Source: Avoscillospira sp045652125 (lineage in GTDB: Bacteria > Bacillota > Clostridia > Oscillospirales > Oscillospiraceae). From it: DNA of 37,159 nucleotides. Under the pieces are notes generated by a model that had not been told where the DNA came from, made no database searches, and saw only the letters and a list, made by a program, of their open reading frames with translations. Numbering within the stretch: the stretch's first letter is position 1; each line of letters starts with the position of its first letter. Location of the stretch: contig JAZRTT010000006.1 of the NCBI GenBank assembly GCA_045652125.1, positions 1-37,159 of the forward strand, in the 5' to 3' direction. The translations under genes were made by a program, and so were the position numbers. Of this stretch, positions 16,298 through 23,050 are shown piece by piece.

Positions 16298-16717
16298 ATG
16301 AAAATTGATTCCATTGTCAACGGCATTGTCATCGACCATATCACTGCCGGTCAGGGCATGAAGCTCTATCATTTGCTCCATCTGGATCAACTGGACTGCT
16401 CCGTTGCCATTATCAAGAACGTCCAATCCGGAAAAATGGGGAAAAAGGATATCATTAAAGTAGCCGACACGGTGGATATTGACATGGATGTCATCGGTTA
16501 TGTGGACCCCAACGCCACCATCAATGTCATTCGCAACGAAAAGCTGGCTGAAAAGAAGCAGATCGAACTGCCGGAAAAACTGGTGAATGTCGTTGCCTGC
16601 AAGAACCCCCGCTGCATCACCAGCACCGAGCAGGAATTGCCCCAGGTATTTCTGCTCACAGACCGAAAAAACCGCATTTACCGCTGCCGTTACTGCGAAG
16701 CAAAAGCAGAAGGCTGA
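16298..16717 (+). CDS. pyrI: Aspartate carbamoyltransferase regulatory chain
   Basis: A 139-residue non-catalytic subunit that lends allosteric control by nucleotides to PyrB. The N-terminal allosteric domain contains NGIVIDHI. The C-terminal zinc domain has the four cysteines C101-x4-C106 and C130-x2-C133 that bind zinc and contact PyrB. It is slightly shorter than the E. coli chain (about 153). Its ATG directly follows the pyrB TAA, and the RBS TTGGAGG lies within the pyrB end. It is the last gene of the operon. Confidence 0.95.
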   Translation: MKIDSIVNGIVIDHITAGQGMKLYHLLHLDQLDCSVAIIKNVQSGKMGKKDIIKVADTVDIDMDVIGYVDPNATINVIRNEKLAEKKQIELPEKLVNVVACKNPRCITSTEQELPQVFLLTDRKNRIYRCRYCEAKAEG

Positions 16718-16720
16718 TAG

Positions 16721-16760
16721 AAGGACGACCCCCCGCGATGCGGGGGGTCGTCCTTTTTCG
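16721..16760 (+). terminator. Strong terminator of the pyr operon
   Basis: A 16-bp perfect stem (arms 16721-16736 and 16740-16755) with six consecutive C-G pairs, a 3-nt loop and a TTTTT tail, 4 bp after the pyrI stop. The next 65 bp, up to the convergent gene, hold nothing I recognise. Confidence 0.93.
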
Positions 16761-16824
16761 TGTATCGCTTCAATGCACAGCGGCCTTGCTGCCCGTAAGC
16801 GAGTCACAAGGGCAATGGGGTTTC

Positions 16825-17577
16825 CTACGGTTTTTCCCGATAGGCCGGATCTGCCGGGTAGCCGCCCCGAAGTTTCTGCATGGTACGGGGAACGGCATCC
16901 CGGGCTGTTTTCCAGTCAGCACCCTGCTGCCGATAATCAAACATACCTACATACCAATCCAAATCCTCTTTGACCCTGCAAAGATTCTCCTCCATCAGCA
17001 GATACATGGTTTCAGCGAACCACTCCCTCCGGCTGTCCGGTAAGTACTTTTCTGCCAACTCCAACACTTCCGCGAAATGCTCCATGCAAAATCCTTTGCA
17101 GCCCTCTACCCGCTGCCGAAACTCTTTTTCCTTCAGAAGTGTGAAGAACGTGCTGTAATACCGATCCATATTATACTGTATTTTCTCACAAAGCCAGCAT
17201 TGCCGGTTCTTTTTCTGTAACTGCTGCCAATAGGCATCCCGGACTGCTTTCTTTTTGGAAAACCGTTTCTTTTTTCGCGGTTTCTCCGCACGGACTGCTT
17301 CCCGTGAGAATTCCTCCAGCAGACCGGCAAAGTGAGTCTGCAATATCAGAGCACAGCCCAGATGATTGCCATAATCGTACATTTTTTTCAAATGGCCGCG
17401 GCAAAACCCTTTCCCATCTGTACTGCCCCGAACATCCGGTTCCATATAACTGGCCCCGGCTCCCAGAACATACCGCAAAGCGTTCTGCTCTGCCTCCCGT
17501 TCCAAATAGCAGAAGGGACATTCCTCCTGCTTTTGAAAAGCCTCATTGACCGGAATGGTCTGGATCTGTTCTTTCAT
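16825..17577 (-). CDS. DUF6062-like protein with two Cys/His modules
   Basis: A 250-residue soluble protein I recognise as DUF6062-like (N-terminus MKEQIQTIPVNEAF). Two copies of one pattern are visible. C20-x2-C23 is followed 36 residues later by C59-x2-H62 (FCRGH); C127-x2-C130 is followed 34 residues later by C164-x2-H167 (FCMEH). This suggests two metal sites built by internal duplication. A very basic patch (RKKKRFSKKK, 101-110) separates the halves. I chose the ATG at 17577 for its AAGGAGAA site; a longer frame from 17646 would cross the promoter. Function unknown. Confidence 0.8.
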   Translation of the reverse strand: MKEQIQTIPVNEAFQKQEECPFCYLEREAEQNALRYVLGAGASYMEPDVRGSTDGKGFCRGHLKKMYDYGNHLGCALILQTHFAGLLEEFSREAVRAEKPRKKKRFSKKKAVRDAYWQQLQKKNRQCWLCEKIQYNMDRYYSTFFTLLKEKEFRQRVEGCKGFCMEHFAEVLELAEKYLPDSRREWFAETMYLLMEENLCRVKEDLDWYVGMFDYRQQGADWKTARDAVPRTMQKLRGGYPADPAYREKP

Positions 17578-17613
17578 AGAGGTTCTCCTTTGTCCATCAG
17601 CAATCTTTGTATC

Positions 17614-17642
17614 ATTATACGTTATTTTCGGTCGGGCTGCAA
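17614..17642 (-). promoter_or_regulatory. Promoter of the DUF6062 gene
   Basis: Minus-strand -35 TTGCAG, 17-bp spacer, -10 TATAAT, 37 bp upstream of the chosen ATG. Confidence 0.75.
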
Positions 17643-17677
17643 GCACACTTCCTCTCCCCTGTCATAAAATAGATTGA

Positions 17678-17700
17678 GCCGGCCAGAGGCCGGTTTTTTT
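17678..17700 (+). terminator. Leader hairpin with U-tract before the ABC operon (possible attenuator)
   Basis: CCGGCC AGA GGCCGG followed by seven T ends directly against the ribosome binding site (AAGGGGGGG) of the ABC ATPase gene. No plus-strand gene lies upstream for about 900 bp, since pyrI already has its own terminator. It therefore seems placed to control entry into the ABC operon. TPP riboswitch landmarks are not present in the short leader. Confidence 0.55.
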
Positions 17701-17715
17701 AAGGGGGGGACATCA

Positions 17716-18474
17716 ATGAATGTCCAATTTGATCACATACAAAAGACATTTCAATCTCCCAATGGGGAGATCTCTGCTCTGGAGGATGTGACATTCTCTG
17801 TGACAGAGGGAGAATTTGTCAGTATTGTAGGACCTTCCGGCTGCGGAAAGTCTACACTTCTCAATATTCTGGCCGGGCTGGAACGCCCCTCCGGCGGAAC
17901 GGTTCTTTTGGATGATGTTCCGGTTTTGGGTGCCACGCCCAGTATCGGCTATATGCCGCAAAAAGATCAGCTTTTTGACTGGCGCACCATTTGGGGCAAT
18001 GTCATGCTGGGGCCGGATATTCTGAAGCAAAAAAATCCCGTCCACGCAAATCGGGTCAAACTTCTGCTGCAGCGTTACGGATTGGAAACATTCTCCCGAA
18101 AACTGCCCGGACAGCTTTCCGGTGGGATGCGGCAGCGTTGTGCCCTGATCCGGACTCTTGCCACTGACCCGGGCCTGCTTCTGCTGGATGAGCCGTTTTC
18201 GGCGCTGGATTATCAGACCCGTCTGGCAGTCTCCGATGACATTCACCACATCATTCGACAGGAACAGAAAACAGCATTGCTTGTCACCCACGATATAGCA
18301 GAAGCCGTTAGTATGTCGGACCGGGTGGTGGTACTGTCTTCCCGACCGGGGCGGGTGCGGTCTATTCACGATCTTTCCGTCCTCTCCGGCCTGACACCCA
18401 TGGAGCGGCGGGATCACCCCATGTTCCATCGCTTTTTTAATGACATATGGAAGGAGTTGGATTTGGTTGCCTGA
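17716..18474 (+). CDS. ABC transporter ATP-binding protein (SsuB/TauB/NrtD type)
   Basis: A 252-residue ATPase powering a Type I importer. Walker A GPSGCGKST (39-47), Q-loop Q82 (YMPQKDQ), signature LSGGM (134-138), Walker B LLLLDEP (154-160) and switch H192 are complete. The sequence belongs to the nitrate/sulfonate/taurine/thiamine-precursor branch. I chose the ATG at 17716, with an AGGGGGGG site 6 nt upstream. It is the first gene of a three-gene operon with permease and binding lipoprotein. Confidence 0.93.
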   Translation: MNVQFDHIQKTFQSPNGEISALEDVTFSVTEGEFVSIVGPSGCGKSTLLNILAGLERPSGGTVLLDDVPVLGATPSIGYMPQKDQLFDWRTIWGNVMLGPDILKQKNPVHANRVKLLLQRYGLETFSRKLPGQLSGGMRQRCALIRTLATDPGLLLLDEPFSALDYQTRLAVSDDIHHIIRQEQKTALLVTHDIAEAVSMSDRVVVLSSRPGRVRSIHDLSVLSGLTPMERRDHPMFHRFFNDIWKELDLVA

Positions 18475-19279
18475 AGCCCTTTCTGCCGAGCGGTTGGCGT
18501 GGTTAAACGCCCGCAAACGAGTCCGTTTTCACATTCATCTGGCACAAGTCCTTCTGCTGGTTGGCTTTTTTTTACTTTGGGAGCTGGCAGCCCAATGGGG
18601 TTGGATCGATTCCTTTTTGGTCAGTTGCCCCAGCCGCATCTTCCGGACACTGAAAAATCTGTGGGCTTCCGGAGATCTGCTGCTCCATGTGGGTGTCTCC
18701 TGTCTGGAAACGATCGTCGGCTTTCTTCTGGGCACACTGTTCGGAGCTGCCATCGCCGTCGCCTTATGGCTCTGCCCCAGCCTTTATCGGGTTTTGGACC
18801 CCTATTTGGTCGTACTGAACTCTCTGCCAAAAACAGCTCTGGGACCTGTTTTTATTGTCTGGATCGGCGCCGGTCCATCGGCTATTATCGCCATGACGCT
18901 GGCGATCTCGCTGGTCGTTACTGTTTTGGAGGTCCACAACGGTTTCCTTTCCACCGATACGGGGAAAATTCGCCTTATGCAGTCCATGGGGGCATCCAGA
19001 CAACAGATTCTTATGAAATTGGTACTGCCTGCCAACTTTTCCACTTTGATCAATGCATTGAAAGTCAATGTAGGACTCAGTTGGGTCGGCGTCATTATGG
19101 GGGAATTTCTTGTCTCCCGGGCCGGTTTGGGCTACCTCATCGTCTACGGTTCTCAGGTTTTCAAAATGGATCTGGTCATGGCAACGGTCCTGCTTCTAGC
19201 ATTGGCCGCCGCCGGAATGTATCAGGGAATACTTTTACTTGAAAAAGTATTAAAAAAACATTTGGGGGTTTCAACATGA
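18467..19279 (+). CDS. ABC transporter permease (SsuC/TauC type)
   Basis: About 270 residues with six or so membrane helices. The inner-membrane EAA loop that docks the ATPase is visible as MQSMGASRQQILMKLVLPA. Start choice: an in-frame ATG at 18440 has no ribosome binding site, whereas TTG at 18467 has GGAAGGAG 10 nt upstream. I prefer TTG, which overlaps the ATPase gene by 8 bp. Its stop overlaps the next gene in ATGA. The substrate is set by the binding protein and is unknown. Confidence 0.88.
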   Translation: MPEALSAERLAWLNARKRVRFHIHLAQVLLLVGFFLLWELAAQWGWIDSFLVSCPSRIFRTLKNLWASGDLLLHVGVSCLETIVGFLLGTLFGAAIAVALWLCPSLYRVLDPYLVVLNSLPKTALGPVFIVWIGAGPSAIIAMTLAISLVVTVLEVHNGFLSTDTGKIRLMQSMGASRQQILMKLVLPANFSTLINALKVNVGLSWVGVIMGEFLVSRAGLGYLIVYGSQVFKMDLVMATVLLLALAAAGMYQGILLLEKVLKKHLGVST

Positions 19280-20262
19280 AAAAATTCGGAGCAATTTTTC
19301 TGGCGGCGGTGCTGTCCATCGGTTTTTTGACCGGATGCGGTTCAGCCAGGGAGGAAACCGTCACTGTAAAAGTCAGCGAGGTCGCCCATTCCGTGTTCTA
19401 TGCACCTCAATACGCAGCCATGAGTCAGGGGTTCTTTGAAGAAGAAGGCCTGAAGATTGAACTGATGAACGGCGGCGGTGCTGACAAGGTCATGACATCT
19501 GTCCTCACAGGTGAGGTGGATGTGGGTTTGGCCGGACCGGAAGCCTGTATTTATGTGCTTTTGGAAGGGCGGGAAGATGCACCGCGAATCTTTGCACAGC
19601 TAACCAACTGCGACGGTGCTTTTCTTGTAGGCAGAACCAAGAAAGACTTCTCATGGGAAGATTTGCGGGGCAAAACCATCATCGGCGGCAGAAAAGGCGG
19701 CGTGCCGGAAATGACATTGGAATATGTCATGAAGCAAAACGGTGTCGTGCCCCATACTGACGCCGTGGTGGATACATCCGTTCAGTTCAATATGATGGCC
19801 GGTGCCTTTACCGGCGGCATCGGGGACTATGTGGCTCTGTTTGAACCTACAGCCACAGAAGTGGAACTGGCAGGTCAGGGTTATGTCCTGTGTTCCATCG
19901 GTGCAGAGAGCGGCGAAATTCCTTACACCGCCTATTTTGCTGCCCAGAGTTATCTGGATGCCCAGCCCGACGTAATTCAGCGGTTCACCAACGCCATTGC
20001 CAAGGGTCAGAAATGGGTACAGGAACACTCTGACCGGGAAGTAGCGGAGGCCGTTGCCGATCAGTTCCCCGACACCGATGTGGCCGTTCTGGAGCAGGTC
20101 GCCGCCCGATATCGTTCCATTGGGGCATGGAAATCCGTTCCCACCATGGAAGAAGAAGATTTCCTCCGCCTCATGGACGTGATGGAAGAAGCCGGAGAGC
20201 TGAGCAAACGGGTTCCCTTTGCCGATTTTACCACCAATACTTTTTCGGAAAAAGCCTCTTAA
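19276..20262 (+). CDS. ABC transporter substrate-binding lipoprotein (NMT1/THI5-like)
   Basis: A 328-residue extracellular binding protein anchored by lipobox LTGC (C21). SEVAHSVFYAPQYAAMSQGFF followed by DVGLAGPEACIYV is typical of the NMT1/THI5-like/SsuA superfamily that binds small organic compounds (pyrimidine precursors of thiamine, sulfonates, nitrate and others). No residue pattern fixes the ligand. The clostridial subfamily with F-x-A-QLT-x-C-DGAFLV is common and uncharacterised to my knowledge. It is translationally coupled to the permease and ends before a bidirectional terminator. Confidence 0.9.
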   Translation: MKKFGAIFLAAVLSIGFLTGCGSAREETVTVKVSEVAHSVFYAPQYAAMSQGFFEEEGLKIELMNGGGADKVMTSVLTGEVDVGLAGPEACIYVLLEGREDAPRIFAQLTNCDGAFLVGRTKKDFSWEDLRGKTIIGGRKGGVPEMTLEYVMKQNGVVPHTDAVVDTSVQFNMMAGAFTGGIGDYVALFEPTATEVELAGQGYVLCSIGAESGEIPYTAYFAAQSYLDAQPDVIQRFTNAIAKGQKWVQEHSDREVAEAVADQFPDTDVAVLEQVAARYRSIGAWKSVPTMEEEDFLRLMDVMEEAGELSKRVPFADFTTNTFSEKAS

Positions 20263-20302
20263 AAATAACAAGATCCCCCTTTTTAGGGGGATCTTGTTAT
20301 TT
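20263..20302. terminator. Bidirectional terminator between the ABC operon and the LOG gene
   Basis: An 18-bp perfect stem (arms 20263-20280 and 20285-20302) with a TTTT loop and A/T flanks. It serves the plus-strand ABC operon and the convergent minus-strand LOG gene, whose stop codon lies inside the stem. Confidence 0.9.
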
Positions 20303-20890
20303 GATATCTGCCGGCAGGACGTCCCGCAGTTTTGTGGGATCCACCACTTTTTCAGGCCCCTGTTCCAGATAGGCCAGAAGGGTCTCCGGCTCGTCAAAAA
20401 AGCCGCACAGCCCCAGGCACTCCGGGCGGAGAAATCCCTGTGCAATGGCCTGCTCCAGCATTTGCCGCAGGGGTTCATAATAGCCTTTGGTGTTGAGAAC
20501 GGCGATGGCCTTTTCATGGCGGCCCAGCTGCCGCAGAGTCAGAATTTCAAAAAATTCTTCAAACGTACCGATTCCGCCGGGTGTCATAATAAATGCATCG
20601 GCTCGCTCTTCCATGATGGCTTTTCTCTCTCGCATGGTATCCGTAAAGATAAACTCTGTACATTGGGGATAGAGCACTCCTTCCACGTCAAAAAAACGGG
20701 GTGCTACGCCGACGATGCTGCCGTTTCCACGGGTCATACCGCGAGCTGCTGCGCCCATCAAGCCCTTTGCTCCACCGCCGAAAACAAGACCATGACCGTG
20801 CTTCGCCATAGCAAAGCCCAATTCCTCCCCCGCCTGCAAATAGGCAGGATCGATCTCATTGCTGGATGCACCATATACGCAAATATTCAT
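20297..20890 (-). CDS. LOG-family (TIGR00730) nucleotide phosphoribohydrolase-like protein
   Basis: A 197-residue Rossmann-fold protein. The signature PGGIGTFEE (104-112), the upstream GGGAKGLMG (38-46) and the RERK (87-90) segment define the LOG family. Plant members release cytokinin bases from nucleotide monophosphates, and bacterial members hydrolyse AMP and similar nucleotides. RBS AGGAGG lies before the ATG. It is downstream of rplT beyond a terminator and has no obvious promoter of its own, so expression may depend on read-through. Confidence 0.92.
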   Translation of the reverse strand: MNICVYGASSNEIDPAYLQAGEELGFAMAKHGHGLVFGGGAKGLMGAAARGMTRGNGSIVGVAPRFFDVEGVLYPQCTEFIFTDTMRERKAIMEERADAFIMTPGGIGTFEEFFEILTLRQLGRHEKAIAVLNTKGYYEPLRQMLEQAIAQGFLRPECLGLCGFFDEPETLLAYLEQGPEKVVDPTKLRDVLPADIK

Positions 20891-20916
20891 ATGCGGCCTC
20901 CTGTTGGTTTTTTAGA

Positions 20917-20950
20917 AAAAGACGCAGAAACCATTGCTTCTGCGTCTTTT
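20917..20950 (-). terminator. Terminator of infC-rpmI-rplT
   Basis: A 13-bp stem (AAAAGACGCAGAA / TTCTGCGTCTTTT) with an 8-nt loop, ending in a T-run on the minus strand 12 bp after the rplT stop. Confidence 0.88.
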
Positions 20951-20961
20951 GTATGATTCAA

Positions 20962-21315
20962 TTACAGAGCCTTCTTTGCAGTCTCCACCAGAGCAGCAAA
21001 CGCAGCGGCATCATTGATGGCCATCTCAGACAGAGTCTTGCGGTTCATCTCGATACCGGCCTTCTTTAAACCGTACATAAAGCGGGAATAGTTCAGACCC
21101 ATAGGAGCCACAGCAGCAGAAATACGGGAGATCCACAGCTGACGGAACTCTCTCTTTTTCAGTTTGCGGCCAACATAAGCATAGGTGCCGGACTTAATAA
21201 CGGCCTGCTTGGCCATTTTGAAGTGGGTAGACTTGGAGCCCCAGTAGGACTTCGCCAGCTTCAGAACTTTATTTCTTCTTTTGCGCGTCATCATTGCGCC
21301 TTTAACTCTTGCCAT
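20962..21315 (-). CDS. rplT: 50S ribosomal protein L20
   Basis: A 117-residue 23S rRNA-binding protein needed early in large-subunit assembly. The N-terminal basic extension (MARVKGAMMTRKRRNKVLKLAKSYWGSKS) and central WISRI..A.APMGLNYSRFM are diagnostic. It is the last gene of infC-rpmI-rplT, where L20 is expected to repress its own operon by binding the infC leader. Confidence 0.98.
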   Translation of the reverse strand: MARVKGAMMTRKRRNKVLKLAKSYWGSKSTHFKMAKQAVIKSGTYAYVGRKLKKREFRQLWISRISAAVAPMGLNYSRFMYGLKKAGIEMNRKTLSEMAINDAAAFAALVETAKKAL

Positions 21316-21344
21316 TTCGTTATCCTCCTAATCTATACGACCGA

Positions 21345-21542
21345 TTATTTGTAGGGAATCATCTCGCGGACAGCCGCTGTATTGGTGACATCAGCATAGC
21401 CGTTCTTCCGCAGATTTCTGGTTCTCTTGGTGGTCTTTTTGGTGAGGATATGGCTCTTGAAAGCATGGGCTCTCTTCACCTTACCGGTCTTGGTCAGGTT
21501 AAATCTTTTCTTTGCGCCACTGTGCGTTTTAAACTTCGGCAT
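21345..21542 (-). CDS. rpmI: 50S ribosomal protein L35
   Basis: A 65-residue basic protein beginning MPKFKTHSGAKKRF and ending REMIPYK, the full family pattern. It lies between infC (31 bp away) and rplT (29 bp away), each with its own ribosome binding site. Confidence 0.98.
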   Translation of the reverse strand: MPKFKTHSGAKKRFNLTKTGKVKRAHAFKSHILTKKTTKRTRNLRKNGYADVTNTAAVREMIPYK

Positions 21543-21573
21543 TGTTGGATCTCCTTCCGTGTGATTACAATTC

Positions 21574-22092
21574 TTATTTCGCAGCTTTGGGGCTGAGGAA
21601 CATGGTCATATGGCGGCCGTCCAGTTTGGGATTCTTCTCAACGGCAGCAACTTCGGCACACTGTTCGCCGAACTGCTTCAGCAGAACTTCGCCAATGGAG
21701 GTATGGGCCATTTCACGGCCGCGGAACCGAACAGTCACTTTGACCCGGTTGCCTTCCTTCAGGAACTTTACCGCATTCTTCAGCTTGACGTTAAAATCGT
21801 TGGTGTCGATATTGGGAGACATACGGACTTCCTTGATCTCTACCACCCGCTGGTTCTTCTTGGCCTCTTTCTCCTTTTTCATCTGCTCGAAACGGAACTT
21901 GCCATAATCCATGATCTTGCAGACCGGAGGTACCGCATTGGGTGCGATCTTCACCAAATCCAGATCTTTTTCATAGGCCAGCTTCAGCGCGTCGGCAGAG
22001 GACATGATACCAAGCTGCTCGCCGTCATCGCCAATGACGCGGATCTCCTTATCATGGATCTCCTCATTGAGCTGATGTTCTAATTTACCGAT
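21574..22092 (-). CDS. infC: Translation initiation factor IF-3 (probable AUC start)
   Basis: A 172-residue factor that keeps 30S subunits free and checks the start codon. The N-domain (LNEEIHDKEIRVIGDDGEQLGIM), linker (MKKEKEAKKNQ) and C-domain (KEVRMSPNIDTNDF, VKVTVRFRGREM) are complete. No ATG, GTG or TTG sits at the right place. GGAGGTG (22099-22105) lies 6 nt before an ATC codon at 22090-22092, giving (M)GKLEHQLNEEI, which matches IF-3 N-termini. Rare AUU/AUC/AUA starts in infC are an established device by which IF-3 limits its own synthesis. The next ATG-type start upstream would run back through the attenuator. Confidence 0.93.
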   Translation of the reverse strand: MGKLEHQLNEEIHDKEIRVIGDDGEQLGIMSSADALKLAYEKDLDLVKIAPNAVPPVCKIMDYGKFRFEQMKKEKEAKKNQRVVEIKEVRMSPNIDTNDFNVKLKNAVKFLKEGNRVKVTVRFRGREMAHTSIGEVLLKQFGEQCAEVAAVEKNPKLDGRHMTMFLSPKAAK

Positions 22093-22250
22093 GTGAAACA
22101 CCTCCAAAATAACAAAACGCGGACACCGCAAGGCACCCGCATCACACATCCCACCCATCCGGCACACCGGCTGGGGAAAAAGCTCTGTTGACCTTTTCGC
22201 TTAAAGCTGAAGGTGAGGTGCGGGGCCGCCGCTCCTTCTTTGTTTTAACC
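22093..22250 (-). ncRNA. infC leader, L20-leader-like regulatory RNA
   Basis: About 157 nt between the proximal infC promoter and the infC ribosome binding site, with successive hairpins including CCGG/CCGG and a terminal hairpin with U-tract. In Firmicutes this position is the L20 leader, where L20 binding favours premature termination. I assign it by position, the terminator and general resemblance; a covariance-model search would confirm it. Confidence 0.65.
22107..22140 (-). terminator. Attenuator terminator in the infC leader
   Basis: GCGGGTGCC and GGTGTCCGC pair (nine pairs, three of them G-U) around TTGC. GTTTTGTTATTTT follows on the minus strand and ends 1 bp before the infC ribosome binding site. 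Confidence 0.75.
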
Positions 22251-22256
22251 TTAGAT

Positions 22257-22285
22257 ATATTAGCACTCATTTCCGGCATTGTCAA
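22257..22285 (-). promoter_or_regulatory. Proximal promoter of infC-rpmI-rplT
   Basis: Minus-strand consensus -35 TTGACA, 17-bp spacer, -10 TAATAT with TGC extension. Confidence 0.85.
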
Positions 22286-22320
22286 GGGAAAATATGAGGA
22301 TTTCTTCGCAAATTTTGAAT

Positions 22321-22338
22321 TTTTTTCTGCAGAAAAAA
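22321..22338. repeat. Perfect 18-bp palindrome upstream of infC
   Basis: TTTTTTCTGCAGAAAAAA is its own reverse complement. It lies between the two infC promoters and would be transcribed from the distal one. It could be a weak hairpin or a protein site; no role is evident. Confidence 0.6.
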
Positions 22339-22354
22339 GCCCAAGATCAAATTC

Positions 22355-22383
22355 AGTATAGCAAATCATTTTTCACTTGTCAA
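22355..22383 (-). promoter_or_regulatory. Distal promoter of infC-rpmI-rplT
   Basis: Minus-strand consensus -35 TTGACA, 17-bp spacer, -10 TATACT with TGC extension, 98 bp upstream of the proximal promoter and pointing the same way. Between here and the ncRNA start (22384-22493) I see no gene. Confidence 0.8.
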
Positions 22384-22493
22384 TGGGTTTGTGGTGTATC
22401 TGCACAATTTCTCTCTTTTGAACCAACATTTATTGCACATTTTGTACAATATTCCATCTTGCACCCGGAGAAACTTTGTGGTAAGGTATAGTC

Positions 22494-22763
22494 AGAAAGG
22501 GTGATACCAATGTACACGTAATGAACGACTCATCCAAAGACGCCGATGAGTCAACAGATCGCCAAAGCCGATTGTTTCAACATTATGGAGTTCCCCCGTA
22601 TGGGAAGCAGTTATGCGTGTTATAGAATAAAACATGGCAAGTTGGCAGATCTGATCCTGTAGAATAGAGAGGTAACCAATGATGTTAGATACTAAGAATT
22701 CAGAGAAATAACCCTTGACGGTCAGAGTGATGAGCTGATGCGTCAAGGGTTATTTCTTTTTTT
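22494..22763 (+). ncRNA. Structured non-coding RNA, possibly raiA-type
   Basis: No credible protein is encoded here, but the plus strand folds well. (1) Hairpin GACTCATC/GATGAGTC, 22527-22534 with 22545-22552. (2) A long-range helix pairs CAGATCGCCAA (22555-22565) with TTGGCaGATCTG (22642-22653), 11 bp with one bulged A. (3) Inside it sits TTCCC/GGGAA (22591-22595 with 22602-22606). (4) ACACG (22515-22519) could alternatively pair with CGTGT (22616-22620), pseudoknot-like. (5) A 16-bp terminator stem closes the 3' end. A weak promoter (TTGCAC, 17 bp, TAAGGT with TGG extension, 22459-22487) would start it near 22494. Size, architecture and free-standing position in a clostridial genome suggest the raiA RNA. 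That name is from memory of the motif and unproven; the structured-RNA call is much firmer. Confidence 0.7.
22705..22763 (+). terminator. Terminator of the ncRNA
   Basis: A perfect 16-bp stem (22705-22720 with 22741-22756) whose 20-nt loop can form a further TCAG/CTGA helix, followed by seven T. Confidence 0.9.
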
Positions 22764-22833
22764 CGCAGGAGTCGATATCGGGTCGTGTCGATTGCTGCGA
22801 AAAAAAGCTGTATACTTCCCATGGTTTTTGTGC

Positions 22834-23036
22834 TATAATATCCCATATCGTCCACTGATATTGGACAATTACCTTACGTATGCCGAATGTGCGGCGTGGG
22901 GATAAGTGCATAGCATATCAGCACAGGGAGTTTTCGGTAATTTGGCGAGACGGGGTCAAATTCGACAAAATCCGTGGGCGTGTTTTTGTTTTGCCTTTTC
23001 CCTTTTCCCATTCGTAACTTACTAATTTTAATCAAT
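22834..23036 (+). promoter_or_regulatory. Promoter and structured 5' leader of the RNase J gene
   Basis: An extended -10 (TGCTATAAT, TATAAT at 22834-22839) with no good -35 predicts a leader of about 200 nt. In it CTGATAT (22855-22861) pairs with ATATCAG (22915-22921), enclosing a GCCG/CGGC hairpin. A pyrimidine-rich stretch follows. No known riboswitch is recognised. Leader structure could allow autoregulation by RNase J; that is an inference. Confidence 0.5.
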
Positions 23037-23050
23037 GGAGTGAAACCAAT

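Noticed and set aside
17678..17700. TPP riboswitch before the NMT1/THI5-like transporter
   Set aside because: The conserved TPP riboswitch landmarks are absent and the leader is too short.
22545..22661. 38-codon frame from ATG inside the ncRNA region
   Set aside because: No ribosome binding site, random-looking composition, and its bases are used in the long-range helix.
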